Positions 22,382 through 37,300 of a stretch of 64,000 nucleotides of DNA are shown piece after piece. The stretch comes from Ocypus olens (taxonomy: Eukaryota > Arthropoda > Insecta > Coleoptera > Staphylinidae). Below the pieces are notes generated by a model. The model was given only the letters and a program-made list of their open reading frames with translations. It was not told the origin of the DNA and did not search any database. Both the position numbers and the translations under genes were made by a program. Position 1 is the stretch's first letter. Every line of letters begins with the position of its first letter. The DNA lies in NCBI GenBank assembly GCA_910593695.2, contig OU343052.1, positions 10,285,778 to 10,349,777 on the forward strand, written 5' to 3'.

Positions 22382-25300
22382 CTAAAATCATATATGAATT
22401 ACATAATAAGATATATAATCGTAAATATTTTTTGAACTATTACCTGTAAATAAAACTGTACAGATTCTCACCAAATATTGCCACCAGAAGGTTCGTTTCG
22501 AATTTTTCAGCCGTGTCCTGAGATATTCTTCCCAAATTATTTTGACCGGGACATAACATTGTATTCCAAATGATATAAATATACATATTGCATACATAAT
22601 TTTACACACATCTGCTAATCTACAAAAAAAAACAAAATCACAAACGGGACAGAATGTCGACTTCGCAGCTATCGAAATCGTAAGAGAAATGACAACTATT
22701 TATCTCCCTAGGGAGAGAAATATTCATTTTTCTTCCTGCGAAGTTCCATTATTTATTTTAGCTGTCACGGCCGACAGCATTTTTTTCCAGGTTGGGTTTT
22801 AGGAACGAAAGTTTTACTCTTAATATTCCGTTTGTGAAAAAAATTGTATATACATATATAGGGTGTTTCAGACCACCCGTTAACCCCAAATATCTCCTGA
22901 AATACGAATCGGATTGGGATAAAAAAATATGTCCAAAAAGGTTTTTTGAGCCCTATCATGTGGTGTGAAATGTGAAGCTGTTACCCCCTGGGGCGGGCTA
23001 GGGGGTAACAGTTTTGGATTCTACGCTAAAAAATACTAGGTTTTTATCATAAAAAAAAATTCGATGAGCGACAGATGGCGCTATATTCGGCAAAAACATT
23101 TATTGAATTATATTTATTTCTCGCATCAAATGATAGATTATGACATTTTTTACATAGTCATCTCTTAAATAAGGCGTTGATTGAAGTTATTCGTAATTTT
23201 ATGTCAGAAATAAGCAAAATACAAAATTCTTTGTAAAAAAAACCTTGAAACGAATAAAAATCAAGTTACTTATCAAATTCCATTTTATTCTTTTCTATTG
23301 TGGTATTGTATGAATGTTTGTAACGACAAACAGGAATTTTTTAATAAAAAAATAAAAAATATTAAAAAAATAAATTTTTTTTTGCTAATCGAAAAAAATG
23401 TTTCGAATAAAAACCTAATATATTTTAGAGTAGAAGCCAAATCTGCAATAAAAAATAGGGGTACCTATTTAATATTCTAAAGTTACCCCCCACCCCGCCC
23501 CAGGGGGTTAAATTTCACACCACATGATAGAGCTCAAAAAAAAATATAGATGTGTTTTTTTGTATGTCAATCCGATTTGTATTACGCGAGATTTTTGGGG
23601 TGTACGGGTGGTCTGAAACACCCAGTATATCTCGGAAGAGAATGCTATTTTCCCTCGGTGCATTATATCCATCAGGCTTTCCCCCTCGGGATACAATTTT
23701 ACACTTCGGGAAAAAACACGCATTTCTCTCCCTTGATATATAATCTACTATTAGACAGGGTATCCCACGAGGTATTAACTAGGCAATATCTCGAATTTTT
23801 TGTATAATTCATCTATTAACCTAACTACTACATTTTATTATAATATTATAATGACTTAATACTTGTTAATATAATAATCTATACTGTAGAATTTTAAAAT
23901 TATAGCTTCACATTTTTCACTTTAAATTGCTTTAAAATTCAAATGTTCACCGTCGTTTTCATGGAATTAAATAACAATGTTGGCATTACTTTTGGCAGTA
24001 AATCTCTTCTAAGTTGGCTGTACTACACACCATCGCAATTTAACCAAGCTTATTCCACGTTTAGTCATAGTTCAAATCAAATACCGTGAGAATAAAAAGT
24101 CGAAAATAGTTGGCAGCTCTTGAAACATAATCTTATTAACAGGAGTTCAGTGGCGTCACTAAGAATGGGAATTTTAGCATTGAAAACCCTGAACTTTAAA
24201 TAAAACAGCCAGATCCTAAATGCATTATTAATAGTAATGATCAGTTCTAGAAAAAATAACTGCTAATGTTTAAAATAGGCAAAATCGGCAAAGAAAAACA
24301 CACAAAACTTTTTTTTTAAACAAATAACGTGTCAAAATGTACACTGGGGGAATTCCAGTATAATTTTACTTAAATTATTATAGAGATTTTCAGAAAATGT
24401 GCAACCAACCATTTCTCACTATATGTCTGACGATGTGTCCTTACTATGTTACTTTCATTCTTTTGACATCATCGTTTTTAAACAAGTGTAATTATTTTAG
24501 CCATTCGATTAATTCTTAATGTTCAACAGATTAGTCTTCAAATCTTCCATGTAAGTAAATTTTCAATCATCACATGCTTAACATCATTTCACAATTAGTA
24601 ACTTATAAATTGTCTCTTGTAATTAATTTGTAGCATTATTCCTGAAGATGTTAATAAATATTGACGAACGCTCTGTTTTATGAAAAATTGATGATTTATT
24701 AATAGCCTCATTTTGGTCGGATTCCTTGATACGAAGATTTTTCTTAAAAATGTTTACTATTTACAGGGTGCGGCATTTATTCTAGACACCCGAAAGATTG
24801 CAGAAACGAAGATTGTGAGAAAGAAAATATACCGGGTGACCCAGGGATCTGTAAAAGCCCCATTACTTATTTGCTATTTGAGATATCGACTTCTAGTTTT
24901 CTTGAACTGGTACCCACACTTATTCTACATATTTTAAAAATATGTATGTTTTTGTACAGCATGTCCCAATATACATAACTTTATTTTTAACCCTCTTGAG
25001 AAGCTGATTAAAATAGTATAAGATACAATGGGTCTATTATGGATGGTTGGTTAATTATAGGCAAATTTGTGGCAAAAATATGTACACATTGAAAACATTG
25101 CAGAAGCGTTCCTAGCAAAGATAGCATCATTATTTATACACTAGAAAATTTCCTACATTATAAAGAATAATACACATCGGCTTTGGTTCTCTTTTATTCA
25201 TAGTGCTATACAGGGTGTCAACATACGCAAAACAATGGATAACTATTTTTTTTTTTTCAAATGGAACAACCTATATAAGTTACTACAAATCTATGGCATT

Positions 25301-28300
25301 TTTAATAATCTTTCCAATGATATACAGTTTGTATAACAAAATATTAGGGATTCTTGAGATTTATCAATAAAAACATATTTCTGTTTGCTGATTTTTGAAT
25401 TTTCAGCCAAGACTATGCATTTTCAGGAAAAATTATTGGAGACCAAAGTTGTAGAGCGAAAAATTTCCGATCGATAAAGGTTTTTCAACTTTTAACATAA
25501 TGCGTGCATTGCCCGCCAGAGCGCGCAAAATTGTGACCGTATATGCATTTTAGCATTTTCTTTTCTAATTTTTTTTTTAGTAAATTGCAGTATACTTTAT
25601 TTTCCGCACCCTCAAGCGGAAAAACCGGACATTAGAGAGAAATTAAAATGGCCCGGATCGATTGAAAATGTTCCGCTCTACAACTTTTAATAGAAGCAAT
25701 TTTTGCCAAAAATTTTTGCGTTTTTCAATGGTTTTTTTGCATTTCAAGCGAAAACTATGCATTTTTGGCAAAAATTGCTTGTTTTAAGAGTTGTAGAGCG
25801 GAATATTTTCAATCGATATAGGTCATTGAGGACGGCTAGAGGACGTGGAAAATAAAGTGTAGGGCAATTAATTAACAAAAAAATTGAGAAAAACGCTAAA
25901 ATACATATATGGTCACTATTTTGCGCACTCTGGCGAGCAATGTACGCATCATTGGAAAAGTTAAAAGCCTATGTCGATCGAAAATTTTCCGCTCTACAAC
26001 TTTGGTCTCTTATTATTTTTTCAGAAAATGCATAGTTTTGGCTGAAAATCCAAAAATGAGCAGAAGATGATAAAAGAAATAAGTTTTTATTGATAAATCT
26101 CAAGAATCCTTAATATTTTGTTATACAAACTGTATATCATTAGAAAGCTTATTAAAAATGCCATAGATTGGTGGCAACTTATATAGGGTGTACCATTTGA
26201 AAAAAATAGTTATCTATTGTTTTGCGTATGTTAACATATATAGCAGGATAAACAAAAAAGGACCAAAGCCGATGTGTAGAAAATTTTCTAGTGTATAAAA
26301 AATGATGTTATCTTTGCTAGGAACGCTTCAGCAATGTTTTCAATGTGTACATGTTTTTGCCACAAATTTGCCCATAACTAACCAACCGTCCATAATAGAC
26401 CCATACTATCTTATACAATTTTTATCAGCTTCTCAAGAGGGTTGAAAATAAAGTATAAAATATAGGGTGTTCCATTTAAAAAAACATAACTTTGTTCTGT
26501 TATGTATATTGGGACACCCTGTATAAAAACATACATATTTTTAAAATATGTAGAATAAGTGTGGGCACCAGTTCAAGAAAACTAGAAGTCGATATCTCAA
26601 ATAGCAAATAAGTTATGGGGCTTTTACAGATCCGTGGGTCACCCCACAATGTTTACAAAATAGTCTCATTTTCAACATTCAAAAGAATTTTTTGCAGGGA
26701 ATTTAATATCGCATTTAATTCTCCAGCTTCTGATATCTGTAACCTTTGTGAACGTTTAAAGAATAGCATTGGTAGAGAAAAAGACGCAACAAAGAAAATA
26801 CAGCTACAAACATAGAAAAGAATTCACAAGCTTCGAGCCAACGCATTTTATCAATTAATGAAAGAGAATCCACCAGGAAGCAAGACGTACTGTTTTGATT
26901 TACAGCAGGTACAACCACTGCCAAAAACCCCTGTATCTGATGCTTTTTATTTGCGTCAAGTTAGCTACTATACATTTTGCGTAGTAGGTACAGATTCCAG
27001 AAATCCAAATTTCTATACTTGGATTGAGGATGAAGCAGGAAGGGGGTGCAGAAATAGGGTCAGCTCTCCTACATTTCTTAAGAACTCTGGAAATGCCCGA
27101 AGATGTAACAATGCTACGACTATTTTTTGATGGATGTGGTGGCCAGAATAAAAATTCACACATTATTTTTCCTGTTCGTGGGCATAGTTTCTTACCTGCA
27201 GACCGAGTATTCGGAAGAGTAGAAACAATTTTGAGAAGGGAATCCTTTATCAAGAAAAAAGAAAAGTACCATGACCTGTATAAACAAGTTGGAAATTTAA
27301 AACTATTAGATACAGACTGGAAATTATTTGATATTAAAAGTCTGGAAAAATTGTTTAAGAAAGTCACAGGAATTAGCGAAATGAAACGAATAGTGTTAGG
27401 AAAGGAAAAACACAAATATTATTTCGAGGACTACAAAATTATAGATATGACGCAGATATCGAAATGCCACAAAACTTATGCAAAAGAGGAACAATATACG
27501 GAAATCTGAACCTGCCACATATCAAAGAAGGAAGACTACTACCGCCAAAGAAAATTGAAAATTTTCAATCTCTATTGCGAGCCGAATTTAATGAAGATTG
27601 GGTCACCGACCCAGATCTGGAATGGTACAAACATAAACAAAGAGATGCCAACATTGAATCTTTCAAACAAAAATCTTGGTGATGATACAGATATGGTAGA
27701 AGCTTGTGAATGCCTATCCGAAAAAAATAGCTTTTCATATCTGACAATTTTTAAGTTTAAAAGTTTTTGTACTTATACAAATAAAATTTTCAAACAAAAC
27801 TTGTTATGTCCATCCGATCAAAACTTAATAGGTCCACACTGTTCAAGCAAAACTCAATAAATCCTAATTTTTGTGCTTATATTTGAATTTAATAAAAATC
27901 TTCTTATACAATAAACAAATGTTCGTAACTGACGACATAATAATGTTAAAATAGTAAAATTTTATAAAAAATTAACCCTCCAATTAAAAAATGTAATTAT
28001 CTCAAATGTTAAAAAAATGGACATATTAACTTTTGCGTGAATGCTCCTCAACTGGGGTATCAACAGAATGTTCAAGATTATTTTGGGTATATTCAAATAT
28101 TAACAGTGCAGTGACTATGTATTTTAAAATGTGTTTTATATGTGAAAAGTCATTTACATTCATATACAATAAGAAACCAGCGACATACCTATAATACTAG
28201 AGTAACCGAAACGATCAAGATCTAATATACTCGTATTTATAGGACAAGAAATAGTGTAAACCACTATGGTCCACTATTTTTCAATAAGTTGTCCACTGAA

Positions 28301-31300
28301 ATAGAAACACTAAATTATAAAAAGTTAAAAACTCAGGTGAAACAATTACTGAATAAGAAGACTTATTATAAAAACTCATTGACAGAGATATTGAGGGAAT
28401 CTAAATTTAAACTATCATGGAAGGAAAGATATTTACGGGACCAGCTTTGTAAATTCATTTTTACTGGGCTCACTTGGAGTTTGTGAGGCAAGCGACACAG
28501 GAGCGAGCCTCATAACCAAGTGAGCCCAGTAAAAATTAATTGCAAAGCGTGTCTTGTATAAAGTTTTATTTTCACCTTTCTAAAGCTTTTTTTTTTAATA
28601 AATAATAAACAAACAAAAATAGGACGCTATGATTTAGGCGATTGTATTATGGTGTAAGTAGGTCTTTCGTTAATAGGTGACGCGATTAGTAATCGCGATT
28701 AATTGTTGATGTAGTACACGTGAAATGCGATAGTGACTATTGTGGCGCTACGCGCTGTTCGCTAGTTTTGATTTGACATAAGTTTTGTGAAATTATGGCT
28801 GAAGCTTATATAAGTATACAAGCACTTGCGGATGCTGCAAGTGTGGAAATATTACCGATAGTTTCGAAAGAGCGGTATGATAAACAATATACAGCATTTT
28901 GTGAATGGCGTAAAACGAAAGGAGTAGAATGAGTAAATCAAGATATGATTCTGGCATTTATTTATGAACAAGTAAGTTGATTTAAGTTGTTTTTTGCTAT
29001 CTCACATTTGTTTGTTTTTAGTCTAACAAATATAAACTTTCTTCCCTATGGGCGTTCTATTCGATGTTAAAGAAGACATTAATATCTTACTAGAACGTTA
29101 ATATTGGAGGGTTTCTTAAAGTATCGTCTTTTTTTAAATCGAAATCGTTGGGATACGTATCAAAGAAATCGTCTGATTTAAGTAGAGCAGAGGTAGATAG
29201 ATTTCTAGAAGAGGCTCCAAACAAAGAGTTTTTATTGGTAAAAGTAATAAATATTAATTATAGCCACTTTGTTGTTTGTTTTAATTTGAAAACATTGCAG
29301 GTCATAATAATTTTTGGGGTATATGGAGGGTGCCGGCGGAAGGAATTGTGCAAAATGTAAAAGATGAAGAAGCTGTGACAGTTGTCAAAATTCTTGACAC
29401 GAAAACACGTTGACAGAGCATTTACAATTCTTCCCGATGGCGATGGGTTCAATCCTGTCGATATACTTCGACAATATATGAAATTGCGACCAAGTCATGT
29501 TAATAATGATCGATATTTTGTATCACATCGCAACGGAAAGTGCACTGTGCAGCCAGTGGGTATCAAAACATTGGGAAAATTTCCATGTACAATAGCGGAA
29601 TATTTGGGATTGCAAAATCCAAAATCCTACAGAGGGCATTGCTACCGTCGTACGTCGGCTACATTGTTGGCAAATGCTGGCGCTGATGTATTAACATTAA
29701 ATCGTCATCCACAGTTGCCGAAAATTATGTAGCCGAATCAATGTGCCATAAAATAAAAATTGCGAAAATGATTGATTCAAAGTACCGACAATAATGTCAA
29801 TGAACCGTCTTTAGTTTCAGTTGCATCAGTTTCCAACGAAAATATTAATATGTCGATTGATAATAATCAAAAAGCAGTGGCTGGAAACTTGCAAATGAAC
29901 TTTCGCAAAGACTCAAAATGTACAATAAATATTTATAATTATAAACCTGACAACGCACAGTGGTTCAGAATTCGAAAAAGCTGACCAAAAGTCTAAATCT
30001 TGATAAATTTTGACATGAATAGGTACTAATCGCAGATTATGAATTTTATGTCAAAATTGAAAAATTAAAAATGGCGGATCCAATATGGCGGACATAAGTG
30101 ATAAAATTATTATTGTCCGCACTAGAGAAATCCAATATTTTAGAATAACAATGATCCCAGCTCTCCGGTGATTATGTTAGTCAGGGTGTGTATATATTTT
30201 TTTTATACCAAATAAATTTTGAGTAAATGTTGAAAATTTTAAGTTGGTAACAACGGTTTTAATATTTTTTGGCGGCACTGAAGTAATGCGCAATCTCAGT
30301 ATTACAATTAACTCAGTTCTCGGGTGATTATTTTAAAATTTAGTAAAGATGTGTTTGATATTATTTTTTAACCATTAGGAAGAATCAATTTTTAATAAAT
30401 TTTGAAAATTTCAAATTTGTCTCATTTGTTTTTACATTTATTTGGCTACACTGGAGAAATTCTCAACTTCAGTATAACAATTTACTCGGTTATCACATGA
30501 TTATTTCCAAAGTTAGTGAAAGGACTTGTTAGATGTTTCTTAAATCATAAAGCAGAATCAATTTTAAGCACATTTTAAAAATTTCAAGTTGGTCACAATT
30601 GTTTTTACATTTATTTGGCCACACTGAAGAAATTCGCAACTTTAAGAACAATTTAATTATTACAAAATTAGTGAAAAACTTCCGTTCTTATTTATACCTA
30701 TTACCATGTTTACGTACAGAATAAACGTGTCATGTAAATTACGATTATTTCTATTTTCTCGCATAAATTGTATTTTGAATTTTCTATAAATTAAAACTTA
30801 ATGATAATAAAAATATGTACCAAATCATTACCAAGGCCGTAAAATGGGTTTTGGCCCTCGGCTTCGAGTCAGTGAGCACCCTCGGGCCAAAACCATAACC
30901 ATAACTTACACTATACAGGGTGTGTACAAATTGATGGGAAATTATTGTGATAGTAAAAAATTTCTTTTTGCGAGAATATCCATTTCGTCGATTCCGACAA
31001 TTTTAATTTAAAAAACTGTATGTCTGCTTTTGTGTCTGTCTGTCTGTCATACTGATTTTTTACTTTCTCCGTACAAACTACGGGAAAGTGTTCTAATTGT
31101 AAAAAAATTAAAACTTTTTTTTTTGGAAATATCCATTTCGTTGATTTCGATAATTTTTCTTAAAAAAAATATGTGTCTGTCTTCGTGTGCCTGTCTGTTA
31201 TATTGATTTTTACTTTCTCCGTACAAATTACGAGAAAGTGTTGTGATTGTAAAAAAACTCCTAATATTTGTTTTTGCGGAAATACATATTTTTTCGATTC

Positions 31301-34300
31301 TAACAATTTTTGTAAAAGATATACATGTCTGCCTTTATGTCTGTAGGTCTGTCATATTTAGTTTCTACTTTCTCCGTACAAATTACGGGAAAATATTGCG
31401 TTCGTAAAAAAAATCAATTTTTTTTTTCAACCGTTTCGTTGATTCGGACAATTTTTGTGAAAACGAAAGTATCTGTGTGTCCGCCTTTCTGTCTGTCTGC
31501 CTGTCATATTTATTTTTTATTTTCTCCTTACAAACTAAGGGAAAATATTGTGATCGTAACAAATTTCCAAATATTTTTTTTTGCGCAAAATATCTATTTC
31601 GTTGATTCCGACAATTTTTGTGAAAGAAAATGTGTCTGTGTGTCTGCCTGTCATATTTATTTTTACTTTCTCCTTACAAACTAAGGGAAAATATTGTGAT
31701 CGTAAAAAAATCCAAACTTTTTTTTTGTGGCAAAATCCATTTCCGTCGATTCCGACAATTTTTCCAAAAAAATGTGTATCTGTGTGTCTGTCTGTCTGTC
31801 ATATTTATTTTTTCCTTTCTCCGTGCAAACTACTACGAGAAAGTATGGTGATTGAAAAGAATTTCCAAACATTTTTTTGCGGAATTTTTGTTGAAAAAAG
31901 TCTGAATGAGTGTCTACCTTTGTGTCTGTCTGTCTGTTGTTTGTATGTTTTACTTTCTCCGTACAAACTTCTTTCAAATTCCTTATTTGTTCTTTTTTTA
32001 TTAATTTGACTTCTTTCTTTCCTCTAAAATGATCAGGGAAGATAATATTTCGATATAAACAAATTAACATTGGAAATCCTATGTTCCGTTTTGTTCATGT
32101 ACATCCTGTATATATATACATATCATAAATACAAGATATTCAATAAAATATAAAGTCGAATTTTTCAACGATATTGCACATCAGCAATAAAAATAATCCT
32201 ACACTGAGGAATGCAAGTGAATGCAGCTAATTGTTGTTTATCACGTTAAAAGACACTATAATAAGTATTTATATTGCTATAGGAACACAGGCATACATAG
32301 GCAAAAAAATATTTCCATTAATGTTTAAAATGTATCTACCGATTTTTAACGCAAATTGCTATAATTGCTAACAAAAATTGTGTATGCATATTAAATGTAA
32401 TAACCATTAATTTACCTTCGGAAAGATCCATAATAACAAGGAAAAAAAAAACTAGCACATAAAGATTAGTATTTATATTGAAAAACCGACGCCAAATTTC
32501 ACCTCGTCCGAACGTCTCCCATGTGTCTAACAAAGTAACAACTTTGAACGCGGATGACGAAGAATTTTGTGGTGGATACAATCATATTCTTCCATTGTGG
32601 TATCCAGTGGAGCCCTCTGAACACGACTATATTGCACTAAACTCAAAATATTGACTTTCATTTTTCGACTTTTGGCCAGCTTTTTCGAATTCTGAACCAC
32701 TGTGCGACGCTTCAGTTTAATCAGTGGCAAGCGTTAATAATAAAATATTAAAAGTAAGCTTGTGTATTTGAAAATTTTAATAATCCTATAATTCGACTTC
32801 GAGTCACGACCTCTAGCGGCAGTAATCACAGTAATGTAAAGTTTGTCAATATGTCAATATAACCAACAAATTCCGATGACATGTTGGCAGCCATATTTAC
32901 AAGATTAAAAAATAAACATTAATGAGAGAGATAGCGGTTTAAAAGGTCTGCAACCAATGTGAATAAACAAGAAAGAGAGAGATCGTTGACTTAAAAGTCC
33001 TGCTTCAATTTATTACAAAGACGAATTTACACTGTGCATGTAATGTATCATTTACATGGACGGTGGAAATAAAACTTAGGAACTGCACCCACATTACTTT
33101 GATGCACTGCTGAAAATTACTGGGCAAACAAATCGGCACTTTCTGGCACATTATTAAAATTTTTATTATTGCATGTCATGTATCTCAGATTACTGGTACT
33201 ATGACATTGCCTTACATACAGGGTCCATTTAAAAGCAATGCGCATTTTTTGGGAAAACTATATTTAGTGATCGTACCGGTACAAATGCTTAAAATTCTTC
33301 AAAATACTCTCCTCCCATGTCACCATCAATATACTTGCAGAGATGTGTCTGTCATGCCTGGACAATGCCTAGCAATCTGAGCGTAACTTTTTAAATTGAA
33401 TATAATCGTTAATACAATCACAAGATTTTATGAAGCATGCATTATTTATATTAAATACTAACAGAACATTTTTAATTCAGCAGTTCTCTTACGCTATATT
33501 TGTATGACAGAAGATTTACTTACATATCTTCTTTCGGTAGATTTAGAATTATGGCATCCTTAATTTCGTCTCCATACTTCCAATATCCAATGAAACCAAG
33601 CAAAGCATATATAATTGTTATTGTAACCCAGGATACATTCAATACGCCAAAGAGGCTTACAAATATTGCAGGATTTGTCATTTCTGCTTCTATTGCGATT
33701 ACCTAGTGATGAATACAAATTTTATATAAGGATTTAAGGCTTGTTTATACTTACAATAGCGACAGCTTCCAGTGAAAACAGGAACGTTCCGACAAACAAA
33801 GGATAAGCACCTATTGGTCCAAAATGAGCCCTCTCTCCTAAAGCGGGTAAGTCTTGAAAGGCGTAGTAGAATATAATTGCAAATGAAGCCAACATCATCA
33901 CCAGAGCGAGTGCTGAAGCAATTGCCATTGCTTTCATGTTAGGTATCGAGTTTATCAAAATTAATGGAATTATAAGCCCCAGAATGTAATATTCAATGGC
34001 AAAATGGTAATATTTTGCGACATATACATCTATCACATTTTTCATATTCTGTGAGACGAACAGCACATATATGCAGCATGTTCCGAGCTGATGAAATATC
34101 AGGAAGAAGTTTACTATATATCTAGGGATACAAGAACTATTATTATTTCAAGGTAATATAAACTAACTTTCTGATTTCCTTTTAGCGATTATAGAGTTAG
34201 GTTAATTATTACGAGTGTCCACTTTAAGAGGTACAGTACACCTGAAAGTGCCACTCTTCTTTTATTTGTACATTTTTTCTATGTTTCCTTGGATGTATTA

Positions 34301-37300
34301 TTCTAAAGAAATATGTACAATCAAGTAAAAATTATTAGCCGTAGATTCTGCAATAAAAAATGAGGGTTCATATTTGAAATTTCAAAGTTGCCCGCTTCAT
34401 CCACTGGGGTGGAACAGGAGGCTGAATTTAGAACAATATGATTGGCAGTACTTTTAAGTGGATCACTCTGTATATGTTTACATTTTCAAATAGACACCTT
34501 TTCAAAAAGTACAATGTTATAGGGTTTGCTGGGTGTGCAATTTGTGGTTTTTTTTTAAATATTAAATAGGATATTAAAAATAATAAACAAATTGGGATTA
34601 ACCTTACTTGTTGCAGAAAGCATTAGATAAATACAATAAAACGGAATGTAGCCTGAATATATGAATATTCAACCTGTTCATTAATCTGTAAGCAAAAATT
34701 AAGTCTTACTAAGACTATGAACAAATAACTTATTCAAACAACTACTTCCCTGGCTAGTGCCACGCCGGATATTGAATGATTTGTATCATTCAATATCCAT
34801 ATGCATAAAATATGCAAAACTATCAACATTTTTTTTTAAGTAATTATAAGAAAGAAAAAAAAATAACATTGTAGCCGAGTCGCGTGTTCGCTGTGTTTGC
34901 CTTGCTGTGAATATTTAGTGAATATTTCGTAGATATTAACAGCGGAAAAATATAAAAGTGACGAGTGGACGATTGAGACGTGAGGAGAGTCATCCTAGAG
35001 ATAAGAAAGTGTAGTTAGGTAGACTGGAATTAAAAGAATTGCTGCCGAAGAAAAAGCACGCGGGTAGCCGTGGGTGCGAGTTTTTTTAGCAAGTGAGCAA
35101 AATGAAAAGGGCTGAAGAAAGCGGAACTGGCACGATGGAGGCGAACATTGATAAGTTACTATTTGAGAAATTAGAAGGGAGATTAGATGAGTATAACGAA
35201 CACATAAAGGAACTCAAAGAGGAAATAAGACAGAAAGAGCAAACATGGGAAGAGGAGAAAAGAAAATTAACGGATAGGATAGTCAAGCTGGAAAATATGG
35301 AAGAAATCAGAGAGAAAAAAAGAAGAAGGAAGAATATGGTTTTAAATGGAGTAAGTGAGGAAGGGGACGTGGAAAAGCTGGTGAATAAGCTAGCAGAGAG
35401 CATGAAAATCGCCATACATTTTGAAGAGGTGGTGAGGCCAGGAGTTAAAAAGGAGGGAAAGAAACGGCCAATTCTATACTATATCCATTTCCAAGCGGCA
35501 GCGCGTGTAAACACAATCACGTGAACGGCGAGAATACTCAGGGTCGGACGCGCGTACCCTAGCGCGCCCACAAATAAATTTCATTTTATTGCCCAAATAA
35601 AAGCACTGCAGTGCACTGCAAAACTGAAGAAGTGGAAGACATTTCTAATACCTTTCAATTTTTAAACACTTTGCAAACACACTTTTTAAACGCACGGCAT
35701 TCGACGGCGGGCCCAGAATACAAACTGAATCCTCGCACGAGAGGACCTGGACATTTCTGCCACAGAATTTTATGGGCGGGGTAGTTTGTTGCGGTAAGTG
35801 ATAATCACCACTGGCTCATAAAAATGTCAGGGCAATTGCCGATCGGCACGTGGCCCTACCCGACGTCATTTCATACTTTACGGTCAAGACCATGCAGCCC
35901 CTTTTTCGGGTACGGGGAAGCGCAGGTAGTCCCAAAAAAAGGGAGGTATCACAATACGTCAAGTATTTCTGTTACGGCGGAAAAAAATTAACCATTTTGA
36001 AATTATTTTTAATAAAATAAAGTGCATTTTCAATTTCGTTGGATTTAGAAAAAAATGTAACTTGTAGAATATGTCATAGATTAAAACAATCTTATAAATT
36101 GATTAAAATAATGTTTTCTTTTTAATTTTTAATGGAAATTTATTCACTTTAATTTAACAACATTTATCGTTTGTAGAAACTTTTTTTCGATTTATTAAAC
36201 TCATCGACATATTGAAACGCTCAATACTTATTAAAATGAATATTTTAGAAATTGAAATAAAGAATACTATCTTTGTTAATATCACACTTGTTTATCATAT
36301 AGTGATTATATTTTGAACTATGTACTAATCACTTTCAAACTTGAAGTAAATAGAGAAACAAGTATTTATATTATATCAAATTAGTTAATGAAGGAAAAGC
36401 GAAATGGAACTGCTCATTAATTATGGAAAACTTCAGATTATGCTTCACTATTGGAAGTAAGTGATTCGCGAATGAGAAATTGGTTTGATTCAATAAGGTA
36501 AGATATACCGGGTTACCCAGGGATCTGCAAAAGCCCCATAACTTATTTGATATTTGAGATATCGACTTCTAGTTTTCTTGAACTGGTACCCACACTTATT
36601 CTACATATTTTAAAAATATGTATGTTTTTGTACAGGGTGTCCCAATATACATAACAGAACAAAGTTATGTTTTTTTAAATGGAACACCCTATATTTTATA
36701 CTTTATTTTCAACCCTCGCAGAAGATAAAAATAGTATAAGATAGTATGGGTCTATTATGGACGATTGGTCAGTTATGGGCAAATTTGTGGCAAAAACAAG
36801 GACACATTGAAAAAATAACAGAAGCGCTCCTAGCAAAGCTAGCGCCATTTTTTATACACTAAAGAATTTTCCACATCATAAAGAATAATACAAATCGGCT
36901 TTGCTTCTTTTTTGTTCATACTGCTATACAGGGTGTCAACATACGCAAAATAATAGATAACTATTTTTTTAAATGGAACACCCTATATATCTTGATTTTT
37001 CCTGAAAATGCATAGTTTCGGCTGAAAATCCAAAAATCAGCAGAAGGTAGCAAAAGAAATATGTTTTTATTGATAAATCGTTAGGTTAGGAATTAAAGCT
37101 CGAATTAGCGTGTTTAATAACCATATTAAACACGCAATTGCGTGTTTAATGAAATTGAGTGTTAAATGTACCCCATTAATGCTGCCCATACAATTAAATA
37201 ATGCGCACATTATAACATTTTCGTGAACAAAAGTATTTCTAAGAACATAATTTAATCCTTCCAAGTGTTATTTTTTTTTCAAGGCAAAACCGCGCTCGAA

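Noticed and set aside
19060..31985. CRISPR-like arrays
   Set aside because: The repeats are contiguous satellite units without spacers, in an insect genome.
31325..32009. Cysteine/valine-rich open frames (119 and 142 codons)
   Set aside because: They run along the hairpin minisatellite and repeat with its period.
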